Positions 13,362-24,669 of a stretch of DNA of 64,000 bases are shown in pieces. The stretch covers positions 4,623,727 to 4,687,726 of the forward strand of contig JAJEKV010000006.1 in the NCBI GenBank assembly GCA_021234155.1, in the 5' to 3' direction. The stretch comes from Isoetes taiwanensis. Its lineage: Eukaryota > Streptophyta > Lycopodiopsida > Isoetales > Isoetaceae. Under the pieces are notes generated by a model. It was not told where the DNA came from and did no database searches. It worked only from the letters and a program-made list of their open reading frames with translations. The translations under genes and the position numbers were made by a program. Position 1 is the stretch's first letter. Each line of letters opens with the position of its first letter.

Positions 13362-15040
13362 ATGGCAAGCAGATTTGGTGCAGGCCTGTTGAGTGCCATT
13401 GATGTTTTCAAGGGGGATTCAAGATTCCAAGTTTGGAAAGAAAAGATCAAGCATGTATTGCAAGTAGAAGGCAGGGAATAAATTACTAATCTCATATTTC
13501 TTATTAGCTAGAATGACTTTAGCTAAACTTGCTCGATATTAATCCCAAAACTTTATGTGGTTTAGCTAAACTCTACATATTTTTCCTCTCATACTTTCTA
13601 GCATTTAGCTAAACTAACCTAAACATCATCCCAAAAATTTCTATGGCGTGGCCAACAGAAATTATTAAACCGAATTACTATATTTTTTTTCAATTGTTTC
13701 CACTTATTTTAGTCATTTTCTTTGTGAAAACATTCTAAAAAAATCCTAACTAGGAAAATCTATGACAAATTAATTTATAAATCTACTAGAACTATTTACT
13801 AATCATATATTTCATATAAACTAGAATGATATTAGCTAAACTAGCATGAAATTCATTCTAAAAGTTTCTATAGTTTAGCTAAACAATACAAAATTTCACT
13901 CTCTTACTTTCTAGCGTTTGGCTAAGGAGCTCCAGGGTTGGTGCAATCCCGAAAAAAGTTAAGCTAAAATTATTATTTTTTTCCTAATTTTTTCCATTTA
14001 CTTTAGCCAATTTTTTTCAAAAATGTGCTAAAAAATCGCCAAATAGCTAAGTTTAGCCCTTAAATTATTCCATGGTAGAAGGGCTATGGGATATTGTTGA
14101 ACCTAAGAGCAGATTCTCTGAGGTTGCTGCTGAAGGAAGCTCGAGCTCAGTAAAAGGAGCTGAGGCAGAAGCTGGCACCAAAGCAACAAAAGGAGGAGGC
14201 ACAGTAGATGTGGCAAAACTAAGAGAGGCTCAAGGATTATAATGAGTAAGGTAAACTCAAGTATTGTGTTAAAAATAAGAGGATTGCATCCTAGCGAGAT
14301 GTGGAGTTATATGCTCCTTAATTATGAGGAGAAAACCTCCTCACAAATCGATGTGCTTGAAAATGAAATGAGAAGGCTAAGGTTTCATGATAAAGACAAT
14401 GTCAATGAGTTTTTTCAAACCTTTGACAATATCATTGCTGACTTAGAGGGAGCAGGAGTGTGTTATTCTCAACAAAGGCCAGGTGTTGGCCATTTCAAGA
14501 TCTGTTACAGGTCTTGGAAACATAGCCATGTTTATCGAAACCCTTGCAAGAACAAGGATTGAGGCGAAAAGAATGTTGAAGAAGAGAAATAGAGCGTAAC
14601 AAAGTAATGGAAGAAGAAGATGCCACACAAGTTTTATTTGCAAAAGGAAAAGGTAAAGAAGAGAAGAAAAGAGGTAAGCTTGGCCCATGTTTTAACTGTA
14701 ATCAATATGGTCACTTGAAAATAGACTGCCCTATGATGACTAAAGAAATAAATTGCTACAATTGTGGAGGAAGAGGACATTATGCATCCAATTGCTCATC
14801 ACCTAAGAACTTCTCAAAAGGGAAAGAAAGGGGAACAAGAGGATATTCTGCCACAAGGGGAAGAGGTAGAGGAAGATTCAGGAACAGCTCATATGCAGAA
14901 GCAAACATAGCAGAAGAAGTTATGCTTGAAGAAATTACGGAAGATGATGAGGATAAGGTAAGAAAACATAAAGTTTTTACTGTTACTAATGCTGGAATTG
15001 ATGATGATGATGATTTTATGATTCTAGATAGTGGAGCAGA
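13362..15040 (+). pseudogene. Copia gag and protease, interrupted
   Basis: The reading frame starts at ATG 13362 and opens MASRFGAGLLSAIDVFKGDS, typical of Copia gag N-termini that bind RNA and form the particle. It is split after about 36 codons by a MITE (13472-14074), resumes at 14083, then carries stops and a frameshift before 14607. The nucleocapsid part has two CCHC knuckles, CFNCNQYGHLKIDC near 14689 and CYNCGGRGHYASNC near 14754, followed by a basic RG-rich stretch. The protease active site MILDSGAE (about 15019-15042) follows an acidic D-run, and a solo LTR breaks it a few codons later. No functional product is expected. Confidence 0.88.
13472..14074. mobile_element. hAT-like MITE, copy 1, inserted in Copia gag
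   Basis: The element is 603 bp, bounded by CAGGGAATAAATT and AAATTATTCCATG as imperfect terminal inverted repeats. The 8-bp direct duplication GTAGAAGG flanks it (13464-13471 and 14075-14082). Gag coding sequence continues on either side. It is AT-rich and non-coding, with repeated TTTAGCTAAAC motifs. 38860-39525 is a related copy. An 8-bp duplication is the hallmark of hAT transposition. Confidence 0.85.
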
Positions 15041-15049
15041 AAAGTCCAT

Positions 15050-16539
15050 TGTGACGTTCCAGTACGATATACGGTCTCAAGACGTATACCGTACTGCACC
15101 GTCACGCATACACGCCGTCCAATCGAAGTGTACGCCGACGTGTACCCAAGCAAGGTCGCCCTAGGGGGCAACTTGCAATGGTGCGCACACTTAGCAATGC
15201 GCGCACTTTTAGACCTTTAACCCATTAAAGGTAGACCAAGGGTCATGGAAACCCTAAACCTAACTGATAGCCTACATAAGGCACCAAACTCTAACTTTCC
15301 CTTTTCGCCCACAGACCTTCCGAGCTCCGATTCGCGCGCCTGAGGAGTCAATTCCAACTTCCACGATCTCGTCGGTCGCCGACTTGTCGGTCGTCCTCCC
15401 GACCGCATTTCGGCGAGCGAGACATGGACACCTTTGGATCGAGAGGAGTGAACCGGGGATCGGTATTTAGTCGATTGAATAGCCTAAACCTTATTCCAAC
15501 CTTCGAACCAGTAGGTTTAGCCTATTAAATCACCCCTAGTAGCCAAGCAGATCCCGAGATTGACTCTAACTAAAGAACCTAACTCTATGTATGATATAGA
15601 TTAGTTCTTATTCTTTAGTTCTATGATGATGTGATGGACCGGATGAATTACGTGAACTCACTTTGTATTGGGAAGGGGTAGAGACTTGAAGCTTAGTAGA
15701 TGATGCTCCTAGATAGTCCCTCTTAGTGCATTACTAGATTTCGCCTCATTGTACAAGAACCCCACCCAGTTGTGGGTGGAGGGGCCGGGCGGCTTAGAAT
15801 GAGGTTAGTGTTGACCCTTGGACCGATCCCTATGGTGTGTTAGTGCTACCGGGGATCAGAGTGACTAGGTCTAATGGCTTGCCACTGAGTGTGGGTAAGG
15901 CATGGGCTCGACACCCGTGGGGTGGAGTTCACCTTCCAGTGGGTTAAGTCGAATAAGGGCAGTGGTCCTCTAGTCACCTTGGGTCAGCATGTAGATCTTT
16001 GGAGGGAGTGATCCCTACCTGCCCCATCGGGATTGGGGAGATGTAACCCAGGAATAGCCCCTTTGGCTATGCACCCGGTGAGCTCTGATCAGTCCCAACA
16101 CTCTTCAACCTACTCTGCAAAGTGTGCACAGGAGGGGCGGATGGAGTGGACAACCCAATGCCATGTTCTTATCCCAGCCCAATCCATTGTCATGATTTTG
16201 TCTGCAATGAACTCTGGAGGCCCAAGCTTGTCAGTCTATCCCTGTGTCTGAGCCTTGGGTAGGAACTTCCTTTGTATTGTGCTGATCTTTGTCTATGCAG
16301 ATATGTGGTGAGCCATCCTTCGAGATGGTCATGATGTGCTTTGATGTATATGTACTTACATATGTTTACGCTTCCGCAGCTAGGTAGGCCCTGAGGGAGA
16401 CAGGGTAAATGACACCTTCATTCTTCCCACTGGATTGCAGTGATGTGTGGAGGGCCTTGTATCAGCGTGGAGCTGGTATAGAAGATGAACTCCTGTTTGT
16501 ATACGATGAGTGCATCGTATACGAATAGGGGACGTCACA
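15050..16539 (+). mobile_element. Solo LTR of the E1 family inserted in Copia protease
   Basis: The 1490-bp segment begins TGTGACGTTCCAG and ends GGGGACGTCACA, flanked by direct repeats TCCAT (15045-15049 and 16540-16544). It resembles the reverse complement of 6278-7828 throughout but is clearly diverged. No internal region is present, so it is a solo LTR left by LTR-LTR recombination. Terminal hairpins at 15060-15096 and 16499-16522 match the positions of those in the E1 LTR but differ in sequence. Confidence 0.9.
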
Positions 16540-16544
16540 TCCAT

Positions 16545-19500
16545 TGCATGTAGTTCAAAAATCCTAAAAGAAAAAAAGGGGAAGTCAAGGTGGTCATATA
16601 CAAGTTGGAAATGGTGACCTCCAAAGAATTGAAGATGTTGGCATACTAGAGCTATTTGATCTGAATGGGAGAATTGTGAACTTACTAAATGTTTTATGTG
16701 TTCCTAGCTTAGTGAGAAATTTGATTTCTATCTCTCAATTAGTTGATATGGGATTGAAAGTCATTTTTGAAAGGACTCATTGTAAAATCTTTGATGGAAA
16801 TGAATTAAAATTCCTTGGAAGAAGAGTTGGCAACTTGTTTGGTATAAATGTTCGATCAGTTGAAAGTATTAATCTGACTCTAACTCCAAATATTGCAATG
16901 TGGCATGAAAGACTTGGGCACACAAATATGAAGAATATTGAACTTATGATAAAGCAGGGACTATTGGTGTCATCTGATAAAGCAATAGAAAATCATGTTT
17001 GCAGGGGTTGCATGTTGGGTAAGCACTCCAGATTGCCCTTTTCAAAGGCAAAAGGAAAAGCAAATGAAATTCTTGGTTTAATTCACACTGACCTTTGTGG
17101 TCCATTGAATGTGACAGGAATAACAGGAAAAAGATACTTCATAACATTTGTTGATGATTACAGCAGAAAAACGAGACTCTACTGTCTGAGAACAAAAGAC
17201 CAAGCTTTTGAAGCATTCAAAATGTTTGCAGCAGAAGTAGAGTGTGAAACTGGGAAAAGAATCAAATGTGTAAGATCTGATCGGGGAGGAGAATACTTGT
17301 CAGGAAAATTTGTTAGATATTGTCAAGACAGGGGTATAAAGAGACAATTTACTTGCAGCTATACACCTCAGCAGAATGGTGTGGATGAGAGGAAGAACAA
17401 AACAATTCTGAATGCTACAAGATCTATATTGAAGCATGCAGGTCTGCCCAATTTCTTGTGGGAGGAGGCAGTCAAGACTGTTGTACTCATACAAAATAGT
17501 CTGCCATCAAAAAGCATAGAAGGAAAAATATCAGAAGTCATTTGGTCAGGAAAAACTCCTCATTATGAAATATTTAAAGTGTTTGGGTGTTTGGGATACA
17601 CACACATTCCCCAGGAATTAAGACTGAAATTGGATGACAGGTCAAGGATAACCTATTTGGTTGGCTATGACATGCATTCCAAAGGTTATAGAATGTATGA
17701 TCCACTTAAAAGGAAAGTGTTGGTAAGCAGAGATGTAATATTTCAAGAGAATGTTTTGTACAGACCACTGAAAGAAAAGGGGAATTCAAAAGGAGAAGGA
17801 AAACACAATTCTGACAATATGATGAGTCCCAACGGTACAAAGGAAAAAACAATAACTAAAAATGAGATAGATGCTGAAGATTCTGATCACAGTGATGAAG
17901 AAGATAATAATGAGGAAGGAAAGGTTGCAGGGGAAGAACAGGAACATGAATCAGCAAATGAAAACAATCAAGAAGATAATAATGAGGATGGAAGTGTTGC
18001 AGAAGAAGAACAGGAACATGAACCAGCAAAAGAAAACAGTCAAGTTAAGAAGAGGAAAACTGAAGGAGAAAGGCTGCAACAAGAAATTGCCATTGACATA
18101 GAGAAATTTGGAAGGAGAAAGGATGGTAAAAGTAGCAGATTGCAAAAAACCACGGAGGATAACACAGACGAAATATTTATGGTGTTAGAATCTGAAATTC
18201 CAGAGACTTTTGAGGAGGCAGTAAACTCACTTGACAGTAACAAATGGAAAATTGCAATGATGGAGGAAATGAGGTCATTCGAAAGAACATCCTCATATGA
18301 ATTAGTAGACCTGCCAAAGGGGAAGAATGCAATAGGAAACAAATGGGTATTCAAGTTGAAAACAAATGCAGATGGCAGCCCAAAGCACAAAGCAAGACTG
18401 GTTGCTCAAGGTTATTCACAAAAGAGGGGAGTAGATTTTGATGAAACCCACTCTCCAGTTGTTAAGTTAGCCAGCATTAGAATGATAATTGCCATATCAA
18501 ATGCCTTAAATCTAGATTTACACCATATGGATGTTTGTACAGCTTTCCTTAATGCAGATTTGGAGGAAGAGGTTTACATGAGACAAGCTCAAGGTTTTGA
18601 AGTTGAGAAAGACAAAGTTTGGAGACTGAAGAAAGTCGTCTCTGAAGCTGAAGCAATCTCCAAGACAATGGTATTTTTTGTATTGACAATTTTTGAAAGA
18701 ACAAAGCTTTACCAAGTTGGCTAATGATGGCAACGTTTATCTACTAAAGGATGAGGGAGAATTTTGTATAATGGCGTTATATGTGGACGATCAGTATCTT
18801 CGCATCCAATAATATGAACTTCTTGAATAAATGCAAGGAGATGCTCAAAACCGGTACCAAATGACAGATCTTGGAGAGTTGACATAGTTCACAGGAATTC
18901 AAGTAAGAAGAGACAGAACAAACATGAAAATATCTCTAAATCAAGGTAAGTACATAGACTTCAGTCTTGGAGAAGTTCAATATGCTAGAATGCAATTCAG
19001 AAAGGCACCTATCATGGTTGAAACAAACTGTCAAAGGAACTTTGCCCTCAGTGAAGATGAGAAGGAGAAAATGAGTAAGATTCCATATAGGCAGTTGGTA
19101 GGAAGCTTATTGTTCATTGCCAACAATACAAGACGACATTGCATTCATAGTAAATGTGTTGAGCGATATAACAATAATCCAGGTTATGAGCATTGGCTGG
19201 CAGCTAAGAAAGTTTTGAGATTTTTGAAAGGCACAAAACACACAGGAATTGTTTAATGTTCAAAGGATCTGAAATTAAAATGTTACAGTGATGCTGACTG
19301 GTGTGGAGATCTAGATGAACGCAAATCAACTTCGGGATACATTGTAATGTTAGGAGGAGCACCAGTTAGTTGGAGAAGCAAGAAACAATCATCTATTGCT
19401 TTGTCAACTGCAAAATCTGAGTATGCCTCAACAACTCTTCTTTGCTAAAGAAATCATTTGGGCGGAAAGGTTCTTGGAAGAGTTGGAAATAAAACAAGAA

Positions 19501-19728
19501 GACAAAGACCTGAAATTATTTTGTGACAATCAAAGTTGTATTGCAATGACAAAAAACCCTGTGTTGCACGAGAGGACCAAACATATCGAAATGGAGATGC
19601 ACTATATCAGGGACATGGTGAATAAGGGATTTATTCAACTAAAGTATGTAAGATCAAAAGATCAACTTGCTGACATAATGACCAAGGCATTAAGCTGGAA
19701 GAGACTTATCAACTGCTATGAGCTGTAG
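16545..19728 (+). pseudogene. Copia pol: integrase, reverse transcriptase, RNase H
   Basis: A 682-codon frame (16676-18724) begins in the protease tail (VLCVPSLVRNLISISQL). The integrase zinc domain follows (HERLGHTN..., CRGCMLGKH), then the catalytic core with HTDLCGP, FVDDYSRK, SDRGGEY and TPQQNGVDERKNK. Next are an acidic linker with two similar E/N-rich repeats and the RT start (GNKWVFKLK, MDVCTAFLNADLEEEVYM). The frame then breaks. RT YVDD sits near 18780 in another frame, RNase H DADWCGDLDERKSTSGY near 19290, and the C-terminus (CDNQSCIAMTKNPVLHERTK) in 19396-19728. These would copy and integrate the element, but stops and frameshifts make this copy inactive. Confidence 0.92.
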
Positions 19729-19749
19729 AGATGCCTGAATTATGACATG

Positions 19750-19758
19750 AAAGGGGAA
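19750..19758 (+). other. Polypurine tract of Copia
   Basis: AAAGGGGAA lies immediately before the 3' LTR, the expected plus-strand primer. Confidence 0.85.
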
Positions 19759-20307
19759 TGTTAGAATTCATGCCATAATTGAGATGGGACAATATTCAAG
19801 GAAATTCGGTGACAAAGTTGAGATAGCACCTAAAGCACCTAAAGCACCTAAGAAGTTTGAGCACCTAAAGCACCTGTCAATGGAGCCAATTTCGGTTCAA
19901 ATGAATCGATTCAGTATGACGAAGACATGAAGAGCCAATCGGCGGTCTGGCTTGACCGTCGGACTGCAAAGATAAATAAAGATGTAATACAGAGGTTGAG
20001 CACTGATTGGAAATTTAGCAGGAGCAATCGTGATGAATGACCTATTTGAAGTTTGAAGCTACAGTATCCTCATCGATCTCATATGAACAGTAATGCTAAG
20101 ATTATTTCCAATGGTCATAATTGCCAATGTTAATGATAAGTTGAAGAAGTGTCTTGGCTAGTGTTATACAATTGTTTTTGTTGAGTTGAATGTAAAATCA
20201 TCTTATGCTATTAGATTGAGGTGTTTCTTACACATAGATGATTATCAATCCAAGAAAATCTAACATTGTTACATGATATTGGTTCTATTCACTGCTTATT
20301 TCTATCA
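19759..20307 (+). repeat. 3' LTR of the Copia element
   Basis: 549 bp, closely matching 12764-13335 and lacking 23 bp of it. Few differences from the 5' LTR imply a fairly young insertion that was then hit by other elements. Confidence 0.93.
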
Positions 20308-21914
20308 GCACCTACCCTAGCTCCTTCTGGTTGCCTTTGCGTGATTTGTACCTGCTGGCTAGGTCGTCTCCTCCGTCCATTGGGTTCTATCCATTCGAAT
20401 CTCACACTCCTTGGTTGACGTAGTAAAGTCGTCCTTCCTTTGGTTTCTAGGTGTTTCTGGGTCCCGAATTCTTGTTCGAGCGGAATATTCTCCTCCTCTG
20501 ATATAGGCCTTCAAGTTGGAGATGTTCCTTCCCTGATATGCTCTCCTTCCCCTCATGGTCTCCTACTTTTTGGAACCGATGAAAGTTCTCCTGCTGGTGC
20601 AAGGGAGCTGGAAGCTCGTCCTGGTCAGCCTTAGGTGCTTTGTGGTTGCCTAGCTTGGTTGCTCCTTTTGTTGACGTTGCATTACATTCGCTTGAGCTGC
20701 TAGGCTGCAAGGTCGTGGTTGTCTTCCCTCCGGTTTCTATACGCTCCTGTGTCGCCATGACACCTCTCCTCAATGAAAGATTATGCCCTCTGACCTTAGC
20801 TCGTGATACCAACGTGGCGTCGATGTCTAACGTCTTCCTGCACCTGTATTTTGCTGCTTTGCATTCTTCCATTTGAAACTCATGTGCGTCGAGTTGGTGA
20901 AGGTGTCAAGATCCTCTTTCTGATGTGATCTCGTAGACGTGGTAGCCGGGAGGTTGACATCTAGAAAATTCTTGTTGCCGTTGGTTACCAAACATTCTTC
21001 CCATTTGATGAAGATTGATGATAGGCCGGTGGTGTCCTGTTCTACTCGTTTGTCAGTTGAGGTGTTTGTCGTTGTGCTTCCCTCTCTTGGGTCTGCCTTT
21101 TCGGTCTCCTCTCTTTATCTGTCTGTACATCGGCTGGGACCTTGATGTCTTCAAGAAGTTGCACCTCTAGCTCTTCTGTGGCTCTGGCCCTGTACTTCGA
21201 AAGCAACGCTCGTATATTCTAGAGTCTAAGGGTCCACTTGAAGGGCTCTCCTACAACATTTTGGGCTCTATAAGCAAGCAAGATGGCTCGAGCAACATTA
21301 CTGGAGACATATCTATAATCTCCAAGTCTATGGACATTAGGACGTGTGATATGGCATGAAATGAGGGTTGTTTGCAAAACCTCCATGATGTTTGAGGCAT
21401 ACTCTAAGGTCCTAGCAAAGTTGGTTTGGGGGAGTCCAATCTCTACACATGGAGTGACTTGGGCAGCTCTAGACTCTAGCTCCTTTCTAGGTATCCTGGC
21501 AATAGGGAGTGTCAATATGGCGGCTGTATAGGTCAAACTCTATTAGAAGGACACAAAATTAGGTCAAGGTTTATGCCTTTGGCATGAGCAGAGGTGATGT
21601 ACCAACAGTTTGCTATGCTGAGGTCTAGATGACTATAACAAAAGGGGTGTTCTTGGGCACTTCTATCTAGGAGTAAGGCATCAGCTTTGAGCCGAGAGCA
21701 ATACTTGTGAGGTACTAATGGGGTATGCTTCTATTTACAAACAAACCACAGTTTGGAAAAACAATTCAAGGGTTTGAGCAATTTTGGTCATTTTGAGCTG
21801 GGGTTTGACATTTGTAGCCTAATTTGAGGTCATAAATGGATTCTAGACTGTCTAACGGTCCTATTCAGGCGATTTGGAGCTCTGTAGCTCAAGTTATGGG
21901 GTTTGAAAAATCGG
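20308..21914 (-). other. E1 internal region, proximal half, possible gag remnant
   Basis: On the minus strand an open stretch (20872-20447, 141 codons) encodes a basic, Q/E/R-rich sequence with no recognised domain. It could be a worn gag remnant of the E1 ancestor or a chance frame. The rest is stop-rich on both strands. Confidence 0.35.
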
Positions 21915-22847
21915 ACCCCTCTAAGCATGCGCGAGAGCATAGTTAGGTTGGGACCTAAGTGGCCTCTGGCGCATCCTTGGAGGTGTTGTGCCCAAATGAT
22001 GCCAAAACATGTTTAAGAGGTGAATTTTTGCTTATCTTCTTATGTAATGCAATTTTGTGTGCTTATTTACTTCATTTGGAGCAGGGAAGTGGCTGATCAA
22101 TGGTCCAGTTGGTTGGACCCCTCTAAGCATGCGCGAGAGCATAGTTAGGTTGGAACCTAACTGGTGTCTGGCGCATCCTTGGAGGTGTTGACCAAATTTT
22201 CCCATTTGCTCCTTAATTGCTACTATATTTGATCTCATGCACATTTTAAACAACTATACATCCTTATTATTCGAAATTTTCACATTGTTGATGAAATCCT
22301 CCATATCTCGAATCGAAGCTAGGTCTTCTTCAACCATTTTCGCTCGAACCCCTCTAAGCATGCGCGAGGAGGGTATTAGGTCCAGACCTAACTATGCCCT
22401 GGCGCATCCTTAGAGGTGTTGCCCCTTTTTGCTTTAAACTTATCCAACTTAAACAAATTAACATGCATTTCCAACTAATTGAAGCATTCTAAGCCAGATT
22501 CTATCATTACTTTTTCACTTTGAGTAAGTTTTGATCAAATTCCGAGGTTACTTTTGAGGGACCCCTCTAAGCATGCGCGAGAAGGGTGTTAGGTCATGAC
22601 CTAACTAGTGTCTGGCGCATCCTTAGAGGTGTTGCTCCAAAATGACTTTTACTTAATGTTTTTGTGTGTTTTAACACTCAATTCTAGCTAACTCGAGTTT
22701 TTTAAGCGGAATTTCATCTTTTATTTTACAATTTGGGGCTCCTAAGGCCGAGTTCTAGGGTTCATATGGGGTGACCCCTCTAAGCATGCGCGAGAGACCA
22801 GTTAGGTCTGGACCTAACATGCTCCTGGCGCATCCTTGGAGGTGTTG
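21915..22847 (-). repeat. Five dispersed 74-nt stem-loop repeats in the E1 leader
   Basis: Units lie at 21915-21988, 22117-22190, 22348-22421, 22561-22634 and 22774-22847, each exactly 74 nt, spaced 202-231 bp apart with dissimilar spacers. Each starts ACCCCTCTAAGCATGCGCGAG and ends CTGGCGCATCCTT(G/A)GAGGTGTTG. The outer arms CCTCTAAGCATGCGC and GCGCATCCTTRGAGG pair, with one or two mismatches. The inner arms GTTAGGTY/RACCTAAC also pair. The variable base pair changes on both sides between units (T with A, C with G). On the element's strand the array lies 250-1200 nt after the primer-binding site, in the leader or gag region. Confidence 0.88.
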
Positions 22848-23086
22848 GCCAAAAAGTGTCTAAAATTTGCTAGACTTTCTTAGGTGACTTTTCTTCAATC
22901 TACTTCATCTTAATTATGTTCTCTAATTATCCTTATTCTAGATAGTTACTACTCTATTCATGGGAAAAAAAATTTCCCACTACTCGAGGTTCGTGCTTGG
23001 GCTTTTATCACCAAGACTGAATGTCTAGATTAGTTAGTTCCTATAGGAATACGGTCAGTGCTCGATCTTGGTCTGCCAAGATCAAA

Positions 23087-23098
23087 GCTCTGATACCA
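23087..23098 (-). other. Primer-binding site (tRNA-iMet) of E1
   Basis: The minus strand reads TGGTATCAGAGC one base downstream of the LTR end CCGTCACA. This fixes both the orientation of E1 and the LTR boundary. Confidence 0.88.
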
Positions 23099-23099
23099 T

Positions 23100-24029
23100 T
23101 GTGACGGCCCCAGCTCCTATACGATGCCCCGATCGTATACAAACTAGAGATCATCCCTCAAACCAGCGTCTGCTCGCTGACATGAGACCGTCCACCTAAC
23201 ATCGGGCTCTTGCTAGTGGCCAAGAACCCGACGGGGAAGAATGGACGTGTCATTCATCCCGTCTCCCTCGGGATCGATCTAGCTGCGGAAGCATAAACAC
23301 ACATGAGCACATGACATCAATCAACAATAACATACCCACCTCGAAGGGTGGTCCACCATATCACAGTAGCTGCAACAACACATCAGTACATCAACATAAC
23401 ATGGGGAAATCCTACCCAGGCTCAGACTCTTGGGGAAAGACTGACGGCTTGGGTCTCCGGATAACAATGCAGACAGAATTCATGGCAAATGGATTTGGCT
23501 GGCATAGAAACATGGTCGTTGGGTAGTCCACTCCATCCGCCCCTCCTGTGCATACTTTGCAGATAGGCTGAAAAGTATTGGAGCTGGCACCAGTAGCTTC
23601 TTGGGGTTCGTAGCCAAAGGGGCTACTACTTGGGTTGTATCTCCCGGCTCCCGATGAGGCGGGGAGGAGATCACTCCCCTCCGAAGGTTCATGCCAATCA
23701 CAAAGGCTAGAGAGCCACCGCTTTCGTATCGACTTGAACCCCTAGAAGATGACGCATCACCCAAGAGGTGTCGAGCCCATACCCTGCCCGCACGCAGTGC
23801 CAGGGTATTAGGCCTAGCCCACAACGTTCCCCGGCCGTCGCGATGCACCAGAGGGATCAACTGTGATCAGACAAGCCCTCCCTTGTCGGCCCGGTCTAGC
23901 TCACGCCACCCACGGCCCCGGGCGGGCTCTTATGCACAGAGCGCGTGGTGGGAATTAATGGGCTAAAACTATGATCATACAACTACTTGGGCTCTGGGTC
24001 TCTACCCCCTTCCCAATACACAAGAGTGG
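23100..24029 (-). repeat. 5' LTR of E1, truncated
   Basis: Near-identical to 6278 to about 7200 in the same orientation, then stops abruptly after ...CACAAGAGTGG where the Gypsy LTR starts. Only about 930 of the expected 1550 bp remain. Confidence 0.88.
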
Positions 24030-24540
24030 TGTTAGTCCTGTGCCTCCTGGTACAGGACTATTCATGCATACGACGGACCAGGTCAAGAACAAGGATCCAC
24101 AGTCAGCCACGGGTCAGCCATCAAAGGCTCATGAAGACCAAGCACGGACCCACCTTGATCAAAGCTGCGTCCCGTCAACAAGAGGCGCCGGGACAAGTGG
24201 CGGCCCCATCACCGCCAGCGTCGTGCGTCAAGCGTGATTCTAGGCACTTCAAGAGGCACCGCCAGCATTCCTGCAAATCAGGCCTCCTTCCAGGAGTCGG
24301 CACCGAGATCAGTCAGAGTGTCTATATTGGGCCAAAGGCCATTGTACTATATATATGAGTAGAGCTAGCACATGAGTTTTAGATGAGTTTTGAGTCTTGT
24401 CTCTCTTCAGTCTTCTCTCGATTGCGAGAGCTCATGTATGTTCATCATTGATATCAAGGAAGCTTATCATTTTCCTCTCATTGTTCTCTTTTGTTCTGTT
24501 TTCTTCCTCTTGTTCTCTTCTTGCAAATCCCGCGTGACAT
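24030..24540 (+). repeat. Gypsy 5' LTR and start of leader (3' boundary approximate)
   Basis: The start TGTTAGTCCTG is sharp. A perfect 9-bp inverted repeat, TAGTCCTGT/ACAGGACTA, lies at 24033-24060. A TATA box (TATATATAT, 24348-24356) precedes a T/C-rich region. The LTR may end at CGCGTGACA (about 24540), but without a second LTR the end cannot be fixed. Confidence 0.65.
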
Positions 24541-24669
24541 AGTCCCCCGGATTCTCCTGTTAGATCCACGGGTCCTCACAGAGGGCTGTCTTGCAGGAGT
24601 TCCCGAACCCAGACCCCAAACACTGTCGCCGCTGCCGGGTCTGATTCGCTCTTCCCTTCTTCTGTCGCC

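Larger units (their letters stand above)
12764..20307 (+). mobile_element. Ty1/Copia LTR retrotransposon, decayed, inserted in E1
   Basis: Two LTRs (572 and 549 bp) begin TGTTAGAATTC and end TTTCTATCA. They are flanked by the 5-bp target-site duplication GCACC (12759-12763 and 20308-20312). Inside are a tRNA-Met primer-binding site, gag with two zinc knuckles, protease, integrase, RT and RNase H in Copia order, and a polypurine tract. The element is dead: a MITE interrupts gag, a solo LTR interrupts protease, and pol has stops and frameshifts. Without its two insertions it is about 5.4 kb, normal for Copia. Confidence 0.95.
6278..24029 (-). mobile_element. Non-coding LTR retrotransposon E1 (LARD-like), minus strand, 5' LTR truncated
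   Basis: On the minus strand the element reads: truncated 5' LTR (24029-23100), primer-binding site complementary to initiator tRNA-Met (23098-23087), internal region, polypurine tract (7842-7829), full 3' LTR (7828-6278). Excluding the nested Copia, the internal region is about 7.7 kb. It shows no convincing gag or pol domain, which fits a large non-autonomous derivative. The 5' LTR stops exactly where a Gypsy LTR begins (24030), so its distal 600 bp or so and the matching target-site duplication are missing. The retained left flank is AGTTC. Confidence 0.8.

Noticed and set aside
21915-22847. CRISPR-like array (repeats with unique spacers)
   Set aside because: The genome is eukaryotic, the repeats are 74 nt with internal variation, and spacers of 128-159 nt vary in length. 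It sits in the leader of an LTR retrotransposon.
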